Source of the DNA: Calditrichales bacterium
GTDB taxonomy: Bacteria; Calditrichota; Calditrichia; Calditrichales; J004
Direction of reading: 5' to 3'
DNA length: 38,567 nt
NCBI GenBank assembly: GCA_015493745.1
Contig: WGCN01000023.1
Coordinates: 1 to 38,567 of the forward strand
Both the position numbers and the translations under genes were made by a program. The notes beneath the pieces were generated by a model. It was not told where the DNA came from. It ran no database searches and saw nothing but the letters and a program-made list of their open reading frames with translations. Positions 23,869 through 34,226 of this stretch are shown piece by piece. Position 1 is the stretch's first letter; the number at the start of each line of letters is the position of its first letter.

Positions 23869-26058
23869 CTACTTCATTAAAATCATCTTGCCGGACTGTT
23901 GGAAATCCTTACTGATCACCCGGTAAATATACATGCCGGAAGGCATATGGTTGCCGGCGCTGTTGGTACCGTTCCAGTTGAATTTATAAACACCGCTGGT
24001 CAGGTTGCCCGTGTAAAGGCTTTTGACTTTTTTACCCAACAGATCATAAATCTCAACCGCTACGGCCGTCGTTTCGCCGTTGAGGGCCGGAATGCTCAGG
24101 GTAAAGCTGGTTGAGGGGTTAAAGGGGTTGGGATAGTTGGCGCTCAGGGCGTAGCTCTCCGGGATTTGTCCCACAGGTGAGATATCCTGGCCGGGGCTTA
24201 CGAACACCTTGATCGGTCCATGGTCGGTGGAGATACCGTTATTGTCGATATCCTTGAGTAAATACCAGTAGGATTGTGACTCCGATACATTGCGGTCGGT
24301 ATAGCTGTAGTCCTTACCGGTGGAAGAGGTTCCCAGTCCGCGCAGACTGTTGTAGTCGTTATAATCGGCCAGTTTTTCATAGGAACCGTTTTCGCTATCC
24401 GAGCGATAGACGGCAAAACCGATATTATCGATTTCGCTGGCGGTTTTCCAGTTCAGGGTAACGACACCGTTGGCGGCGCTGGCGGTAAAGGAGCTTAGTT
24501 CAACCGGCAAAGCCTGGTCGGCGGATTGTACCGCGGCAAAGGCGTTGACCCGCCCCGCTCCCAGTTTACCGATATAGGCGGCGTTACCGGCAATACTTTC
24601 TATGTCATCGGCGGTATTGTACAGGGTCTGCTCTACTTCGGTGGCGGTGAGGGCGTTGTTATGGCTCCATACCAGGGCGGCCACGGATGCGGTTGCCGGA
24701 GTGGCCATGGAAGTACCGCTTAAAAAGGCCACCTTATCATTGGCGTCATCGTTGGGATCATGATAGGTGCTCATGATTTCATCGCCGGGAGCAGATATAT
24801 CCACGAAGGTACCGTAGGTGGAAAAGCTGGCTTTTACGTCATTGGAGTCGGTGGCGGCCACGCCGATAACATCGCTGCGATCGAGCATATAATCGGAGTT
24901 CTCATTGTCGTCATTACCGGCCGCTTTAAAGATCAGACGCAGCTGGGGTTCATTGCCGGTGGGGGTGGTGGTACCATAAAGAAAGTAGTCGATGGCTTCG
25001 CCCAGACCGCCGGTGTTGGAGGAGCCCCAACTGCAACTGGCGATTTTGGCGCCGTTGTCAGCGGCATAGATTAAGGCATTGGCGGCAAAGTCCATGCCTA
25101 CAAAGCCGAGGCCAAACAGGTCATTCCAGCCGATACGCAGGGCCATCAGCCGGACGCCGTTGCCCTGACCGCCGGTTTCACCGTCACCGCCGGCGATGCT
25201 GGTTACCGCATAGCCGTTGTTGGAGATGGCGCCGATGGTGCCCATGGTGTGGGTACCGTGGCCATTGTGGTCGCTGGGGTCGTTATCTTCCACGTCATAG
25301 TCGTCGCCCACGTCAAAGTTTTGCGGGTTGCCGGTCACAAAGTCCCAGCCGATCCAGTCGTCGATATAACCGTTACCGTCATCATCCACGTTGGCCACGC
25401 CGTTCAGCTCGGCCTGATTGATCCACATATTGCCGCGAGAGGCTTCCTTATTGGTGGAGGAGGCATTGGCGCCGCCCAGGTCTTTGTGATAATAGCGGAA
25501 GCCGCTGTCGAGATCGGCCACGATGATGCTGTTGTTACCCCGTTCGATATCCCAGGCTTCAGGGGCGTCCACATCATGATCGGAAACATGGTTAAGATAC
25601 CACATGTCCCCGGCGGCGTAGTTGGGGTCATTGGGGGTTACCACGCTAAAGGGGTGGATACCGATCACCTCCGCGTCGGTCACGCCGCTGAGCAGTTTAT
25701 ACTGCTGTACGGCGGCATAAACATCCACATCGGTGTTAAAACGTATTTTAAACCAGCCCAAAAGATTCATCGGCCGGCCGTAAATATCAACGCTTTTGGC
25801 GGTGGGGAATTGTTGCCATAAACCGGCCACGCCCAGTTGCTGTGCCAGCTGGTCTACGTCATTGATACCGGTCAGTCCCTGAGAGCGGGCTTTGTCCAAA
25901 TCAAACTGCTGCCATAATTCTTTTGAAAATTTCACGCTTATTTCCCGCTGTTTTACGCTGGGTTCGGCTTTGGCGCCCGAAGAGGCATTGGGCGGCACAA
26001 CGGCCCAGCTTACGGTAAAAGCCAGTAACAGGGTTAGTAAAATAGTAGTAATACGCAT
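23869..26058 (-). CDS. Secreted subtilisin-like (S8) protease with type A sorting domain
   Basis: I choose the ATG at 26058 because GAGGAG lies about 7 nt upstream; two in-frame starts (26073, 26064) overlap that site. The 729-aa product has a signal peptide (residues 1-19), a propeptide (about 40-137) and an S8 domain with Asp184 (DLDSGF), His267 (GHGTH), oxyanion Asn382 (AAGND) and Ser450 (GTSMATP). Next come a fibronectin-like segment beginning LPVELSSFTA (about 518) and a C-terminal domain with YPNPFNPST (642-650), GKKVK and SGMYIYRV, the pattern of type A sorting signals used by type IX secretion. It is therefore probably exported and surface-attached or released. The Asp-rich 225-262 segment may bind calcium. 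It is encoded 18 nt after the propeptide-like gene. Confidence 0.93.
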   Translation of the reverse strand: MRITTILLTLLLAFTVSWAVVPPNASSGAKAEPSVKQREISVKFSKELWQQFDLDKARSQGLTGINDVDQLAQQLGVAGLWQQFPTAKSVDIYGRPMNLLGWFKIRFNTDVDVYAAVQQYKLLSGVTDAEVIGIHPFSVVTPNDPNYAAGDMWYLNHVSDHDVDAPEAWDIERGNNSIIVADLDSGFRYYHKDLGGANASSTNKEASRGNMWINQAELNGVANVDDDGNGYIDDWIGWDFVTGNPQNFDVGDDYDVEDNDPSDHNGHGTHTMGTIGAISNNGYAVTSIAGGDGETGGQGNGVRLMALRIGWNDLFGLGFVGMDFAANALIYAADNGAKIASCSWGSSNTGGLGEAIDYFLYGTTTPTGNEPQLRLIFKAAGNDDNENSDYMLDRSDVIGVAATDSNDVKASFSTYGTFVDISAPGDEIMSTYHDPNDDANDKVAFLSGTSMATPATASVAALVWSHNNALTATEVEQTLYNTADDIESIAGNAAYIGKLGAGRVNAFAAVQSADQALPVELSSFTASAANGVVTLNWKTASEIDNIGFAVYRSDSENGSYEKLADYNDYNSLRGLGTSSTGKDYSYTDRNVSESQSYWYLLKDIDNNGISTDHGPIKVFVSPGQDISPVGQIPESYALSANYPNPFNPSTSFTLSIPALNGETTAVAVEIYDLLGKKVKSLYTGNLTSGVYKFNWNGTNSAGNHMPSGMYIYRVISKDFQQSGKMILMK

Positions 26059-26076
26059 AGACATACTCCTCAAAGA

Positions 26077-26505
26077 TTAGGTTAAACAAAAAGGGAAAAA
26101 TTTTACTTCCTCAAAAGCCAGGGTTTGGACGCCAACGATCTGTGCCTGTTCCACCACGGGCAACTGTTTAAAGTCCTCAACGATATCTCCGGCATCCAGT
26201 TCGGATTCGAAATAGAGGATCAGCCATTGTTCTTCGCTCCCGGTTCCGCTGTTAGGATCGGTAAAGGAGACAATGGATTTGGTGTTTATGGACGAGGCCA
26301 GGGCGTCAAATTTTTTATTGCCGATGGAGATATTGTGGTTCAATGATGCGCGATCGACCCGTTGTTGCATTTCCGGGGTAAGTTTAATGGCGATCATCTG
26401 TTCCTGCCAGCGGGTCATGGCTAAGCCGGAAACAGCGCTTTCCTGCGCGCGGAGCGGTAAAAAGGCAAATCCGAAAAATAAAAACAGAATTACATTCCTT
26501 TTCAT
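26077..26505 (-). CDS. Stand-alone subtilase-propeptide-like secreted protein (142 aa)
   Basis: Start 26505 is chosen because AAGGA lies about 9 nt upstream and the product then begins with a signal peptide (MKRNVILFLFFGFAFLPLRAQ); upstream in-frame codons have no such support. The mature part aligns by eye with the propeptide of the protease encoded next. IAIKLTPEMQQRVD matches ISVKFSKELWQQFD, KKFDALASSINTKSIVSF matches NDVDQLAQQLGVAGLWQQF, and WLILYFESELDAGDIVEDFKQLPVVEQAQIVGVQTL matches GWFKIRFNTDVDVYAAVQQYKLLSGVTDAEVIGIHPF. It contains no protease domain. I infer a trans-acting chaperone or inhibitor of the subtilase, comparable in idea to I9-type inhibitors. Its own C-terminus (FFPFCLT) is unusual. 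It is the first gene of the two-gene unit. Confidence 0.8.
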   Translation of the reverse strand: MKRNVILFLFFGFAFLPLRAQESAVSGLAMTRWQEQMIAIKLTPEMQQRVDRASLNHNISIGNKKFDALASSINTKSIVSFTDPNSGTGSEEQWLILYFESELDAGDIVEDFKQLPVVEQAQIVGVQTLAFEEVKFFPFCLT

Positions 26506-26767
26506 AATGAACATCCTTGCAATCATTAGGTGGGCCTCCATGCCCTGAACCCGGTGTTTTGTGTATTTGTATCCCTTAAGGCAGGAACATCTGTAGATGA
26601 ATGTCATTATAAGCCGCGCGCCTATCGGCCATTGTGACCAATGTCATTAGAAAAAAAATAATTTTTATTTTTATCCGGTCAGTTCCCGGCCATCTGTGGC
26701 TAAATTCTTTGGGATAGCGTATATTAGGCGCCTTGCATTTAACCTTGATGGAATCAAAAAGACCCGC

Positions 26768-29593
26768 ATGGCAAAAAAAAATCAGATCGTCGTAAAAGGC
26801 GCGCGTGAACATAATTTAAAAAATATAGACGTCAGCATTCCCCGGGATAAACTGGTGGTTATCACCGGACTGTCGGGCAGTGGCAAGTCCAGTCTGGCCT
26901 TCGATACCCTGTATGCCGAAGGGCAGCGCCGTTATGTGGAGTCTCTTTCGGCCTATGCCCGCCAGTTTCTGGGCCTGATGGAAAAGCCGGATGTGGACTA
27001 TATCGACGGGCTTTCCCCGGCGGTATCCATAGAACAAAAGTCCACCAGCCGCAATCCCCGTTCCACCGTGGGCACGGTTACCGAGATTTATGATTATCTG
27101 CGTCTTCTTTTTGCCCGGGTAGGAGCCCTGCATTCCCCGGTGACGGGCAAACCCCTGCAAAAGCAGACCGTGCAACAGATTGCCGATGCCATCCTCGGCT
27201 GGCAGGAGGGTACGCGTATTCAGGTGCTGGCGCCGGTGGTGCGCGGCCGTAAGGGGGAATATCTGGAGATGTTCCGTCAACTGCGCAAGGAGGGCTATTT
27301 GCGCGTGCGCGTCGACGGCACCCTGTATATGCTTGAAGATACCATTGAGCTGGATAAAAAACGCAAGCATGACATCGAAGTGGTTATCGACCGGCTGGTG
27401 ATTGATGAAACCATCGGCAAGCGTCTGACCGAATCGGTAGAGCTGGCCTTAAAACTGGGAGAGGGGATTTTATATATCCACCGCCTGGATGACGACAGCA
27501 TCGAACTGTTCAGTGAACACTATTTTGATCCGGCCACGGGCAAATCCTATGAGGAACCCGCGCCGCGGCTCTTTTCCTTTAACAGCCCCTGGGGGGCCTG
27601 CCCCCATTGCGACGGTCTGGGTTTTCTGACCGAGATCGATCCCGATCTGATCGTGCCGGATAAAAAGCTTTCCATCAGCGAAGGGGCCATCAAGGTGCTA
27701 ACGCCGCGCAGCGAAGGCTGGAACTATGAAATGGTGGAGGCCATCGCCCGGCAAAAGGGCTTTAAGATGACCACACCCTGGTATAAGCTTTCTTCCGAGG
27801 TACAACATATCTTGTTGTACGGTATGGGCGATGAAAAGATAACCTTCCGTTATAAACGCCGTACCGGCTATGTGGAGTGGTCCAGCACCTATGAGGGGGT
27901 GGTCAATAATCTGAGGCGCCGGTACCGGCAAACCGGCTCCATGAATATCCGCCGCTGGATCGAAGGTTTTATGAACAATATTCCCTGCGAGACGTGCCAT
28001 GGAGCGCGCTTACGCCCGGAGGCGCTGGCGGTGAAAATCGATGACAAAAACATCGATGAGATAACCCGTTACTCCATAGGACGGGCGGCGGCCTTTTTTA
28101 AGGAACTGCGTCTGAGCGCCCAGAAGGAGAAGATCGCCCATCAGATATTAAAAGAGGTGCGTCTGCGTTTTCAGTTTTTGATGGATGTGGGGCTGGAGTA
28201 TCTCAGTCTGAACCGGGCCGCGGGTACCCTTTCCGGTGGCGAGGCCCAGCGCATCCGTTTGGCCACGCAGATCGGATCGCAGCTTATGGGGGTCTTATAC
28301 ATTCTCGATGAGCCCAGTATCGGTCTGCATCAACGGGATAACGCCCGGCTGATTCGTACCCTTTTGCACCTGAGGGACCTGGGTAACACGGTTCTGGTGG
28401 TAGAACATGACAAGGAAACCATGGAAGCGGCCGATTATATCATTGACCTGGGGCCGCGTGCCGGACGTCAGGGCGGTGAGATTGTGGCCACGGGCAGCGC
28501 GGCGAAAATAAAAAAATCCGCTAAAAGCCTGACCGGGAAGTATCTCAGCGGCGCTTTACAAATTCCCGTACCTTCCAAAAGGCGCAAGGGAAACGGACTC
28601 TTTTTGCATTTGAAAGGGGCCCGCGGCAATAACCTGAAAAATGTTTCGGTACGTTTTCCCCTGGGGACTTTTATCGGTGTTACCGGCGTTAGCGGTTCCG
28701 GAAAAAGTTCGCTGATCAACGAAACCCTGTATGCCGCCCTGTCACGCCATTTTTACGGCGGTAAAAAAAATCCACTGCCTTATAAATCATTGCAGGGTCT
28801 GGAACATATCGACAAGGTGATCGATCTGGATCAGTCCCCCATCGGCCGTACGCCCCGTTCCAATCCGGCCACCTATACCGGCTTGTTCGGTCCCATCCGC
28901 GATCTGTTCAGTCAGTTGCCGGAGTCAAAAATTCGCGGTTACAAGCCGGGGCGCTTCAGCTTTAACGTAAAGGGGGGGCGCTGCGAGGCCTGTGAGGGTG
29001 ACGGGGTGAAGAAGATCGAAATGCACTTTCTGCCCGATGTTTATGTGCAATGCGAGGTGTGTAAGGGGCGGCGCTATAACCGGGAAACCCTGGAGATAAA
29101 ATACAAGGGCAAGTCGATTGCCGATGTGCTGGAAATGACCGTATCACAGGCCCTGGAGTTTATGCGGAATATCCCCTCGGTAAAAAGAAGGCTGCAAACC
29201 CTTGCCGACGTGGGGCTGGGCTATATCCATCTGGGGCAGGCGGCCACCACCCTCTCCGGTGGTGAGGCGCAACGGGTGAAACTGGCCACGGAACTCTCCA
29301 AGGTGCAAACCGGCCGCACCTTTTATATTCTGGATGAGCCGACCACCGGTCTTCATTTTGAGGATATCCGTTTACTGCTGGATGTATTGACTTCGCTGGT
29401 GGAACGGGGCAACACGGTGCTGGTGATCGAACACAATCTGGATGTTATTAAAACCGCTGACTGGATCATCGATATCGGCCCCGAGGGCGGCGACCGGGGA
29501 GGCGCCATTGTAGCGAAAGGCACCCCGGAGCAGGTGGCGCGGGTGGAGGAATCCTATACCGGTCAATTTTTAAAAAGGGAGCTGGAAGGATGA
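26768..29593 (+). CDS. uvrA: Excinuclease ABC subunit A (UvrA)
   Basis: 941 aa, normal for UvrA. The ATG at 26768 begins [19 protein letters not shown], the family N-terminus; the frame is open 72 nt further upstream but without similarity. It has two ABC ATPase modules. Walker A GLSGSGKS lies at residues 34-41, with a second (GVSGSGKSS) near 640; each module has an LSGGEAQR signature and a DEP Walker B ([20 protein letters not shown]). Zinc fingers are visible as CPHC with CETC and as CEAC with CEVC. UvrA is the damage-sensing subunit of nucleotide excision repair and works with UvrB. A TATATT -10-like box lies at 26720-26725, with no good -35. It overlaps plsY by 4 nt. Confidence 0.97.
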   Translation: MAKKNQIVVKGAREHNLKNIDVSIPRDKLVVITGLSGSGKSSLAFDTLYAEGQRRYVESLSAYARQFLGLMEKPDVDYIDGLSPAVSIEQKSTSRNPRSTVGTVTEIYDYLRLLFARVGALHSPVTGKPLQKQTVQQIADAILGWQEGTRIQVLAPVVRGRKGEYLEMFRQLRKEGYLRVRVDGTLYMLEDTIELDKKRKHDIEVVIDRLVIDETIGKRLTESVELALKLGEGILYIHRLDDDSIELFSEHYFDPATGKSYEEPAPRLFSFNSPWGACPHCDGLGFLTEIDPDLIVPDKKLSISEGAIKVLTPRSEGWNYEMVEAIARQKGFKMTTPWYKLSSEVQHILLYGMGDEKITFRYKRRTGYVEWSSTYEGVVNNLRRRYRQTGSMNIRRWIEGFMNNIPCETCHGARLRPEALAVKIDDKNIDEITRYSIGRAAAFFKELRLSAQKEKIAHQILKEVRLRFQFLMDVGLEYLSLNRAAGTLSGGEAQRIRLATQIGSQLMGVLYILDEPSIGLHQRDNARLIRTLLHLRDLGNTVLVVEHDKETMEAADYIIDLGPRAGRQGGEIVATGSAAKIKKSAKSLTGKYLSGALQIPVPSKRRKGNGLFLHLKGARGNNLKNVSVRFPLGTFIGVTGVSGSGKSSLINETLYAALSRHFYGGKKNPLPYKSLQGLEHIDKVIDLDQSPIGRTPRSNPATYTGLFGPIRDLFSQLPESKIRGYKPGRFSFNVKGGRCEACEGDGVKKIEMHFLPDVYVQCEVCKGRRYNRETLEIKYKGKSIADVLEMTVSQALEFMRNIPSVKRRLQTLADVGLGYIHLGQAATTLSGGEAQRVKLATELSKVQTGRTFYILDEPTTGLHFEDIRLLLDVLTSLVERGNTVLVIEHNLDVIKTADWIIDIGPEGGDRGGAIVAKGTPEQVARVEESYTGQFLKRELEG

Positions 29594-30216
29594 ACAATGA
29601 AATGATACTGTTTTATCTTCCGGTTCTGCCACTGGCCTATCTGCTGGGTTCTTTTCCCACGGCCTATATTATGATCCGTCTGTTCCGGAAAAAAGATATC
29701 CGCGCGACAGGCAGCGGCAATGTTGGCGCCCTGAACAGTTATCGCAGCAGTAAAAGCGTCCCCCTGGCGCTTACGGTGTTGCTTATCGACGCCTGTAAGG
29801 GGTACCTGCCGGTGTGGCTTTATCATCTTTACTTGCCGGCCACCGACAGCCTGTTACTGTTGTTAATCGGCATCGGCGTGGTGGTGGGGCACTCCTTCCC
29901 CGTATGGCTCGGTTTCCGCGGGGGACGGGGCCTGGCGGTTACCGCCGGTTTCTTTCTGGCCGTGGATCCCAGGGTGCCGGCGTTGTGGATTTTGGTATGG
30001 CTGGTTTACTTTTTACTGATCCGTAAGCATATTATCGCCAGCCTGGTGGCTACCTTTTTGCTGCCGCTGATCATCTTTTTTATGCAGGACAGCTACTTTG
30101 ACAAAACCGATCTTTTACTTATCTTACCTGTTTCGTTTGTAATATTTTTAAAACATCTCGAGCGGCTGCCCGAAGTGATTTCCGGCGGCGTTTCGGTAAA
30201 AAAGGAGTCTGATTAA
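29590..30216 (+). CDS. plsY: Glycerol-3-phosphate acyltransferase PlsY
   Basis: A 208-aa polytopic membrane protein. Motif 1 is [11 protein letters not shown] (near residues 38-48, the usual GSGNxGxTN with Ala for Thr), and the second is [22 protein letters not shown] (near residue 98), the acyl-phosphate and glycerol-phosphate site. Five to seven hydrophobic spans are visible. It moves an acyl group from acyl-phosphate to glycerol-3-phosphate, the first step of phospholipid synthesis, so a PlsX is expected elsewhere. GGAAGG precedes the ATG, which overlaps the uvrA stop (ATGA). It shares one base with the gcvT start. The Thr-to-Ala change in motif 1 is a small departure. Confidence 0.95.
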   Translation: MNNEMILFYLPVLPLAYLLGSFPTAYIMIRLFRKKDIRATGSGNVGALNSYRSSKSVPLALTVLLIDACKGYLPVWLYHLYLPATDSLLLLLIGIGVVVGHSFPVWLGFRGGRGLAVTAGFFLAVDPRVPALWILVWLVYFLLIRKHIIASLVATFLLPLIIFFMQDSYFDKTDLLLILPVSFVIFLKHLERLPEVISGGVSVKKESD

Positions 30217-31292
30217 TGGATCTGAAAAAAACAGCCCTTTACGATACCCATGTAAAGCTCGGCGCCAAAATGGTGCCCTTTGCCGGATATTCCATGCCGG
30301 TACAGTATAAAGGTATACGCGAGGAACACCGCCGGGTGCGTGAAACGGTGGGCGTCTTTGATGTTTCCCACATGGGTGAAATCATCATCAGCGGTCCCGC
30401 GGCGCTGGAAATGACCGAACGGCTGACCGTTAACGACGTGGCCGGGCTGGCGGTAGGGCAGGCGCAGTATACGGCCATGTGTTATCCCGATGGCGGTATC
30501 GTGGATGACCTGCTGGTGTACCGCTACGCGGACAGGTTTTTGCTGGTGGTCAACGCCGCCAACAAGGATAAGGATTATGCCTGGATGCTGAAAAATAAAA
30601 TCGGAGACTGCACCATAGAAGATGTCAGCGACTCCTATACCCAGTTGGCGGTTCAGGGAAAAAGGGCCGAAGCGACCCTGCAGAAACTGACCGCCGTGGA
30701 TCTAAGCGCCATCCCTTTTTACTGGTTTAAAGAGGGCCGGCTGGCCGGAGCCGATATGATCATCTCACGCACGGGCTATACGGGTGAGCCGGGCTTTGAA
30801 CTCTATTTTGAGAATAAACATGCCGTAAAGGTGTGGGAGGCTGTTTTTGAGGCCGGCGCCGGGTTTGACATAGAGCCGATTGGGCTCGGCGCGCGGGATT
30901 CGCTGCGTCTGGAGAAGAAGATGTGTCTTTACGGCAACGATATCGACGAAACCACCAATCCCCTGGAAGCGGGACTGGGGTGGATAACCAAACTGGGCAA
31001 AGGCGATTTTATCGGCCGCGAGGCCTTACTGAAAATAAAATCAGAAGGGCTAAAACGCCGTCTGGTGGCCTTTACCCTGGACGCCCCCGGTTTTCCCCGT
31101 CACGGATATGCCATCCATAAGGGTGAGGAAAAAGTCGGTCATGTGACCAGCGGTACCGTTTCGCCCATCCTGGAAAAAGGCATCGGTCTGGGCTATGTTA
31201 AAAAAGAGTTTTCCAAAATCGGCACGACCATTGAAATCGAAATACGCAAGAAACGGGTGGCGGCCACAATTATAAAGCCTCCCTTTGTTTAG
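30216..31292 (+). CDS. gcvT: Glycine cleavage system aminomethyltransferase (T protein)
   Basis: 358 aa, the usual length. The N-terminus (KKTALYDTHVKLGAKMVPFAGYSMPVQY) and DVSHMGEI (about 49) are hallmarks, as are YPDGGIVDDLLVYR (near 89), SRTGYTGEPGFELY (near 184), GLGARDSLRLEKKMCLYGNDI (near 229) and the C-terminal GHVTSGTVSPILEKGIGLGYV. It transfers the methylene unit of glycine from the H-protein lipoamide to tetrahydrofolate, releasing ammonia. No gcvH or gcvP lies in this window. Its ATG overlaps the plsY stop by one base (TAATG), with AAAGGAG upstream, so it is the third gene of a tightly packed operon and is followed by a terminator. Confidence 0.96.
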   Translation: MDLKKTALYDTHVKLGAKMVPFAGYSMPVQYKGIREEHRRVRETVGVFDVSHMGEIIISGPAALEMTERLTVNDVAGLAVGQAQYTAMCYPDGGIVDDLLVYRYADRFLLVVNAANKDKDYAWMLKNKIGDCTIEDVSDSYTQLAVQGKRAEATLQKLTAVDLSAIPFYWFKEGRLAGADMIISRTGYTGEPGFELYFENKHAVKVWEAVFEAGAGFDIEPIGLGARDSLRLEKKMCLYGNDIDETTNPLEAGLGWITKLGKGDFIGREALLKIKSEGLKRRLVAFTLDAPGFPRHGYAIHKGEEKVGHVTSGTVSPILEKGIGLGYVKKEFSKIGTTIEIEIRKKRVAATIIKPPFV

Positions 31293-31306
31293 GAGAGTCT
31301 TTCCAT

Positions 31307-31339
31307 GACGGGTGGCGGTTTATCCGGCCCGTCCTTTTT
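31307..31339 (+). terminator. Probable rho-independent terminator after gcvT
   Basis: Stem GACGGG (31307-31312) with CCCGTC (31328-31333), extended inward by CGG/CCG, followed by five T residues at 31335-31339. It begins 15 nt after the gcvT stop. Confidence 0.7.
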
Positions 31340-31376
31340 ATTAAAAGTTATCACATAACCATCGGTCCCGTCGGCC

Positions 31377-32081
31377 ATGAAAACTATCGATCCCCATTAT
31401 ACCGGTTTTTATCTGGAGCAGCCCCTGGGAAATAACCGTTTTTCCTGGGAGCGGCGTTCCGTAAAAAAAATCTGGGTACCGGCGTTGGTGGAGGGCCATC
31501 CGTCTCAGTTGAAAAGCGGCAGCCGCATCGTTTTTTCCGAGTTGGAAGAGGAACGGGAGTGTAATCACACCGGGCTGGAGTTTTTTATTTTTTGGAATAA
31601 CAACGGTGTTCCCGTCTACTTTTTTGATAATCATAATCACGCCTTTTACTTCTGGCACCGCTCTCTAAACCGGGGCGACTTTTCCCCCGGCCTGCCGCTG
31701 GTTCATGTGGATCAGCACAGTGACATGCGCCGCCCGCCCGAGTGGCTGCCCGCGAACGCGGATGACCGGGAGGTGTTTGATTATACCGGCCAGGTGCTGA
31801 ACGTGGGGAACTTTATACAACCCGCTCTGCGGCTGGGTTGGTTCCGGGAGGTGGATATTGTCGACAGTTCACAAAAAATAAACAGGCGCTATGAGCAACC
31901 CCTTGTTCTGGATCTGGATATGGACTTTTTCGCGCCGGAGATGGATTACATCGACCGTGCTTTAAAAGTTGCCCAAATCAGGAAATGGCTGCGGCTGGCC
32001 CGCTGTGTTACCGTGGCCACCAGTCCTTTTTTTATGGATCAGCAGGAAGCCATCGAACTGATCGGGGAGATTTTTCGCTAA
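31377..32081 (+). CDS. UPF0489-family protein (arginase-like fold)
   Basis: 234 aa. The family is recognised by VYFFDNHNHAFYFW (near 79), the metal-site-like LPLVHVDQHSDM (near 109) and PLVLDLDMDFFAP (near 183), where Asp/His residues match the arginase/deacetylase metal ligands. Members of UPF0489 include peptide arginases that turn Arg into ornithine in ribosomally made peptides (OspR, FlmR), but most have no known role. No precursor peptide or radical-SAM partner is visible next to it, so a RiPP role is unsupported here. The ATG at 31377 has no strong ribosome site. The gene lies past the gcvT terminator and converges on the chemoreceptor gene with an 18-nt gap. Confidence 0.85.
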   Translation: MKTIDPHYTGFYLEQPLGNNRFSWERRSVKKIWVPALVEGHPSQLKSGSRIVFSELEEERECNHTGLEFFIFWNNNGVPVYFFDNHNHAFYFWHRSLNRGDFSPGLPLVHVDQHSDMRRPPEWLPANADDREVFDYTGQVLNVGNFIQPALRLGWFREVDIVDSSQKINRRYEQPLVLDLDMDFFAPEMDYIDRALKVAQIRKWLRLARCVTVATSPFFMDQQEAIELIGEIFR

Positions 32082-32099
32082 AGGCATCGCGCGCCCGTT

Positions 32100-34079
32100 T
32101 CAGTTTTTATGATAGCCGGTTTTAAAGATGACCGTCGCCTTGCTCAGGCCTTCACTGATTTCGGAAAGATTTCTGGCGCAACGGTCTACCATCCCGCTGT
32201 TCCGGATGACCTCGTCGCTCACCTGGTGTACCTGGATGATATCCGAGGCGATCATCTTGGAAACATTGGCACTTTCATTAATATTGGCGGACATCTCATT
32301 CATGCCGTCGGCGGCGGAAACGATGTTGTTGTTGATATCACGGGTACTGTAGGACTGGGCGGCCACGGCATCGGTAATTTCCGAAACGATGTTGTTGACA
32401 TCGGAGATGACCGTATGCAGCCGTTTGAAACGGTCAATGGTTTCACGGGTGGAATTCTGGATGGCCTCTATGCGCTGTGTGATTTGTTCGGTGGATTCGT
32501 TGGTTTGCCGGGCCAGTTCCTTTACCTCATTGGCGACCACGGCAAAACCTTTACCCGCTTCTCCGGCGCGGGCGGCTTCGATGGTGGCGTTAAGGGCTAA
32601 AAGTTTGGTTTGTTCGGCAATTTCCGAAATAACCTCGCTCACCTGGTTGATTTCCAATACGGAGTCATTCAGCTCCTGAACCAGACCCGAGGCGGTTTCG
32701 ATCTCTTCAACGGCATGATGGGTTACCGTTTGGGCCTGTTGCGCATTGGCGGCGATCTGACTTACGTTTTGGGTGATGTTTTCCGAGGAACCGGCCACCG
32801 TGGATATATTTGTTGTGGCATTTTGGGCCACGCTGCTGATGGTTTCCATGGTAACGCTCATTTCTTCCGTGGCGGAGGCGACATTGTTGGCCTTTTCATT
32901 CAGGTTCTGCGAATTCACACTCATTTGATTGGATACCTGCACCAGTTCCTCGGCGGCATTGTTAAGCAATTCCGTGTTTTTACTCAGTGAAAAAATAACG
33001 TTTTTCAGGTGATGTACCATGTCATTCAATGCCGTGGCCAGTTCCCCCAGTTCATCACCGCCCTGGTAGTCAATCCGCACATCCAAATCGCCTCCGGCAA
33101 TTTGCTTGGCCTTGTCCACCATTTCTTTGATGGGCCGGGCAAAGGAGCTGCCAAAGATAAAACCGGCGACTCCGACGATAATTCCGGCAATGAGAAAGAC
33201 GACTATGAACTGGCTGAGTTGGTCATTGATGGGCGCATAAACCTCATCCTGATCAATTTCCACCCCGATGATCCAGGGATATTTTTCGCTTCGCAGGTAG
33301 ACGCCAACTTTATCCCCGCCCCCGGGTGAAGTAAATTCGGAAAAAGCATGCCCCTGGCTTAGGGCGGCTTGCAAACCCGGTTGGCTCAGCCTGCCGGAAA
33401 AATCGCTTTTCTTTTCCACCACGGGCTGCAATTTTAAAGTGGCCAAAAAGAGCTTGCCGCTGTTTCCCAGTTTAAAGCCGTCATTTAAAATATGATTGAC
33501 ATAATCGATCTTGACTTCAAAGACGATGACGCCCAGGGTTTCATTGTTTTCGTTTTTAACGGGTTGCAGGTAGAGTTGATGATAATGGTCGGTTTCGGCG
33601 AATCCGAAAAAGTCGGTCACCTGCGGTTGGGATAAAGCCTTGTGGAAAAAGGGTGAGGCGCTTACATCCTGTCCCAGATGTGATTTAGCGGAATGGTTAT
33701 GACCCGGACTGAGGACAACAACACCGGCGGGGTCGGTTATAAAGATATGGTGAAAGATGCCCCAGTGTTTTTCCTGAAACTGAAGAATCACATCGTAAGC
33801 CTGGTTCATGGCCGGGTTGTTTGTTACCGCGCTTTCCGTGTTTTGCAGATAATGTTTAATGGCCGAAATATGGGCGATGGCGCCGGCTTCGTGGGCAATC
33901 ATGTTCAAATGAGCCTCCAGCGATGATTGTTTTAAGGCCGCGACATGTTTCAGCTCTTTTTGGATTTCTTCTTTTAGGATTTCCCGGTTATGAGACATAT
34001 TGTTCCATCCGGTAATGAGCAGAGGAAGCAGGGCAAAGGTCAATAATAATACTATAAGCTTACTCTTAATACTTTTCAT
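32100..34079 (-). CDS. Methyl-accepting chemotaxis protein with dCache-like sensor
   Basis: A 659-aa chemoreceptor. TM1 spans about residues 7-24. Residues 30-280 are an extracytoplasmic dCache-like domain ([41 protein letters not shown]). TM2 lies at about 286-308 ([20 protein letters not shown]). It is followed by a HAMP domain ([22 protein letters not shown]) and a coiled-coil signalling domain whose hairpin tip [35 protein letters not shown] is fully conserved for CheA/CheW binding. GGAG lies 6 nt before the ATG. A perfect TATAAT (minus strand, 34159-34164) is upstream, with a TTGACG 20 nt farther, wider than ideal. No C-terminal pentapeptide for CheR/CheB is apparent. The ligand is unknown. 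Confidence 0.95.
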   Translation of the reverse strand: MKSIKSKLIVLLLTFALLPLLITGWNNMSHNREILKEEIQKELKHVAALKQSSLEAHLNMIAHEAGAIAHISAIKHYLQNTESAVTNNPAMNQAYDVILQFQEKHWGIFHHIFITDPAGVVVLSPGHNHSAKSHLGQDVSASPFFHKALSQPQVTDFFGFAETDHYHQLYLQPVKNENNETLGVIVFEVKIDYVNHILNDGFKLGNSGKLFLATLKLQPVVEKKSDFSGRLSQPGLQAALSQGHAFSEFTSPGGGDKVGVYLRSEKYPWIIGVEIDQDEVYAPINDQLSQFIVVFLIAGIIVGVAGFIFGSSFARPIKEMVDKAKQIAGGDLDVRIDYQGGDELGELATALNDMVHHLKNVIFSLSKNTELLNNAAEELVQVSNQMSVNSQNLNEKANNVASATEEMSVTMETISSVAQNATTNISTVAGSSENITQNVSQIAANAQQAQTVTHHAVEEIETASGLVQELNDSVLEINQVSEVISEIAEQTKLLALNATIEAARAGEAGKGFAVVANEVKELARQTNESTEQITQRIEAIQNSTRETIDRFKRLHTVISDVNNIVSEITDAVAAQSYSTRDINNNIVSAADGMNEMSANINESANVSKMIASDIIQVHQVSDEVIRNSGMVDRCARNLSEISEGLSKATVIFKTGYHKN

Positions 34080-34171
34080 GGGGAACTCCGTTTGTTAAAA
34101 GCTGCTCCTAATAATCGGATATAATTCAAAAAGATAATTCTTTGAAATGAATCGGTTAATTATAAGTAGGT

Positions 34172-34200
34172 TTGTGTACAAAAACGTCAATGGCTATATT
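34172..34200 (+). promoter_or_regulatory. Candidate sigma-70-type promoter of ftsK
   Basis: TTGTGT (34172-34177), a 17-nt spacer and TATATT (34195-34200) precede the ftsK start by 26 nt. The -10 matches 5 of 6 bases, the -35 only partly. Confidence 0.4.
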
Positions 34201-34226
34201 CCTTGCGCAGTTTAAAAAGGCAGATT

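Noticed and set aside
25249-25821. 190-codon frame opposite the subtilase gene, rich in Val, Gly and His
   Set aside because: Low-complexity mirror of Asp/Asn-rich protease codons; the protease frame has the full catalytic triad.
26720-26725. TATATT as a uvrA promoter -10 box
   Set aside because: No acceptable -35 at 16-18 nt; mentioned in the uvrA entry but not listed as a promoter.
31305-31358. 17-codon frame with GGAG upstream, just after gcvT
   Set aside because: It lies on top of the terminator hairpin and is too short and compositionally plain to support as a peptide.
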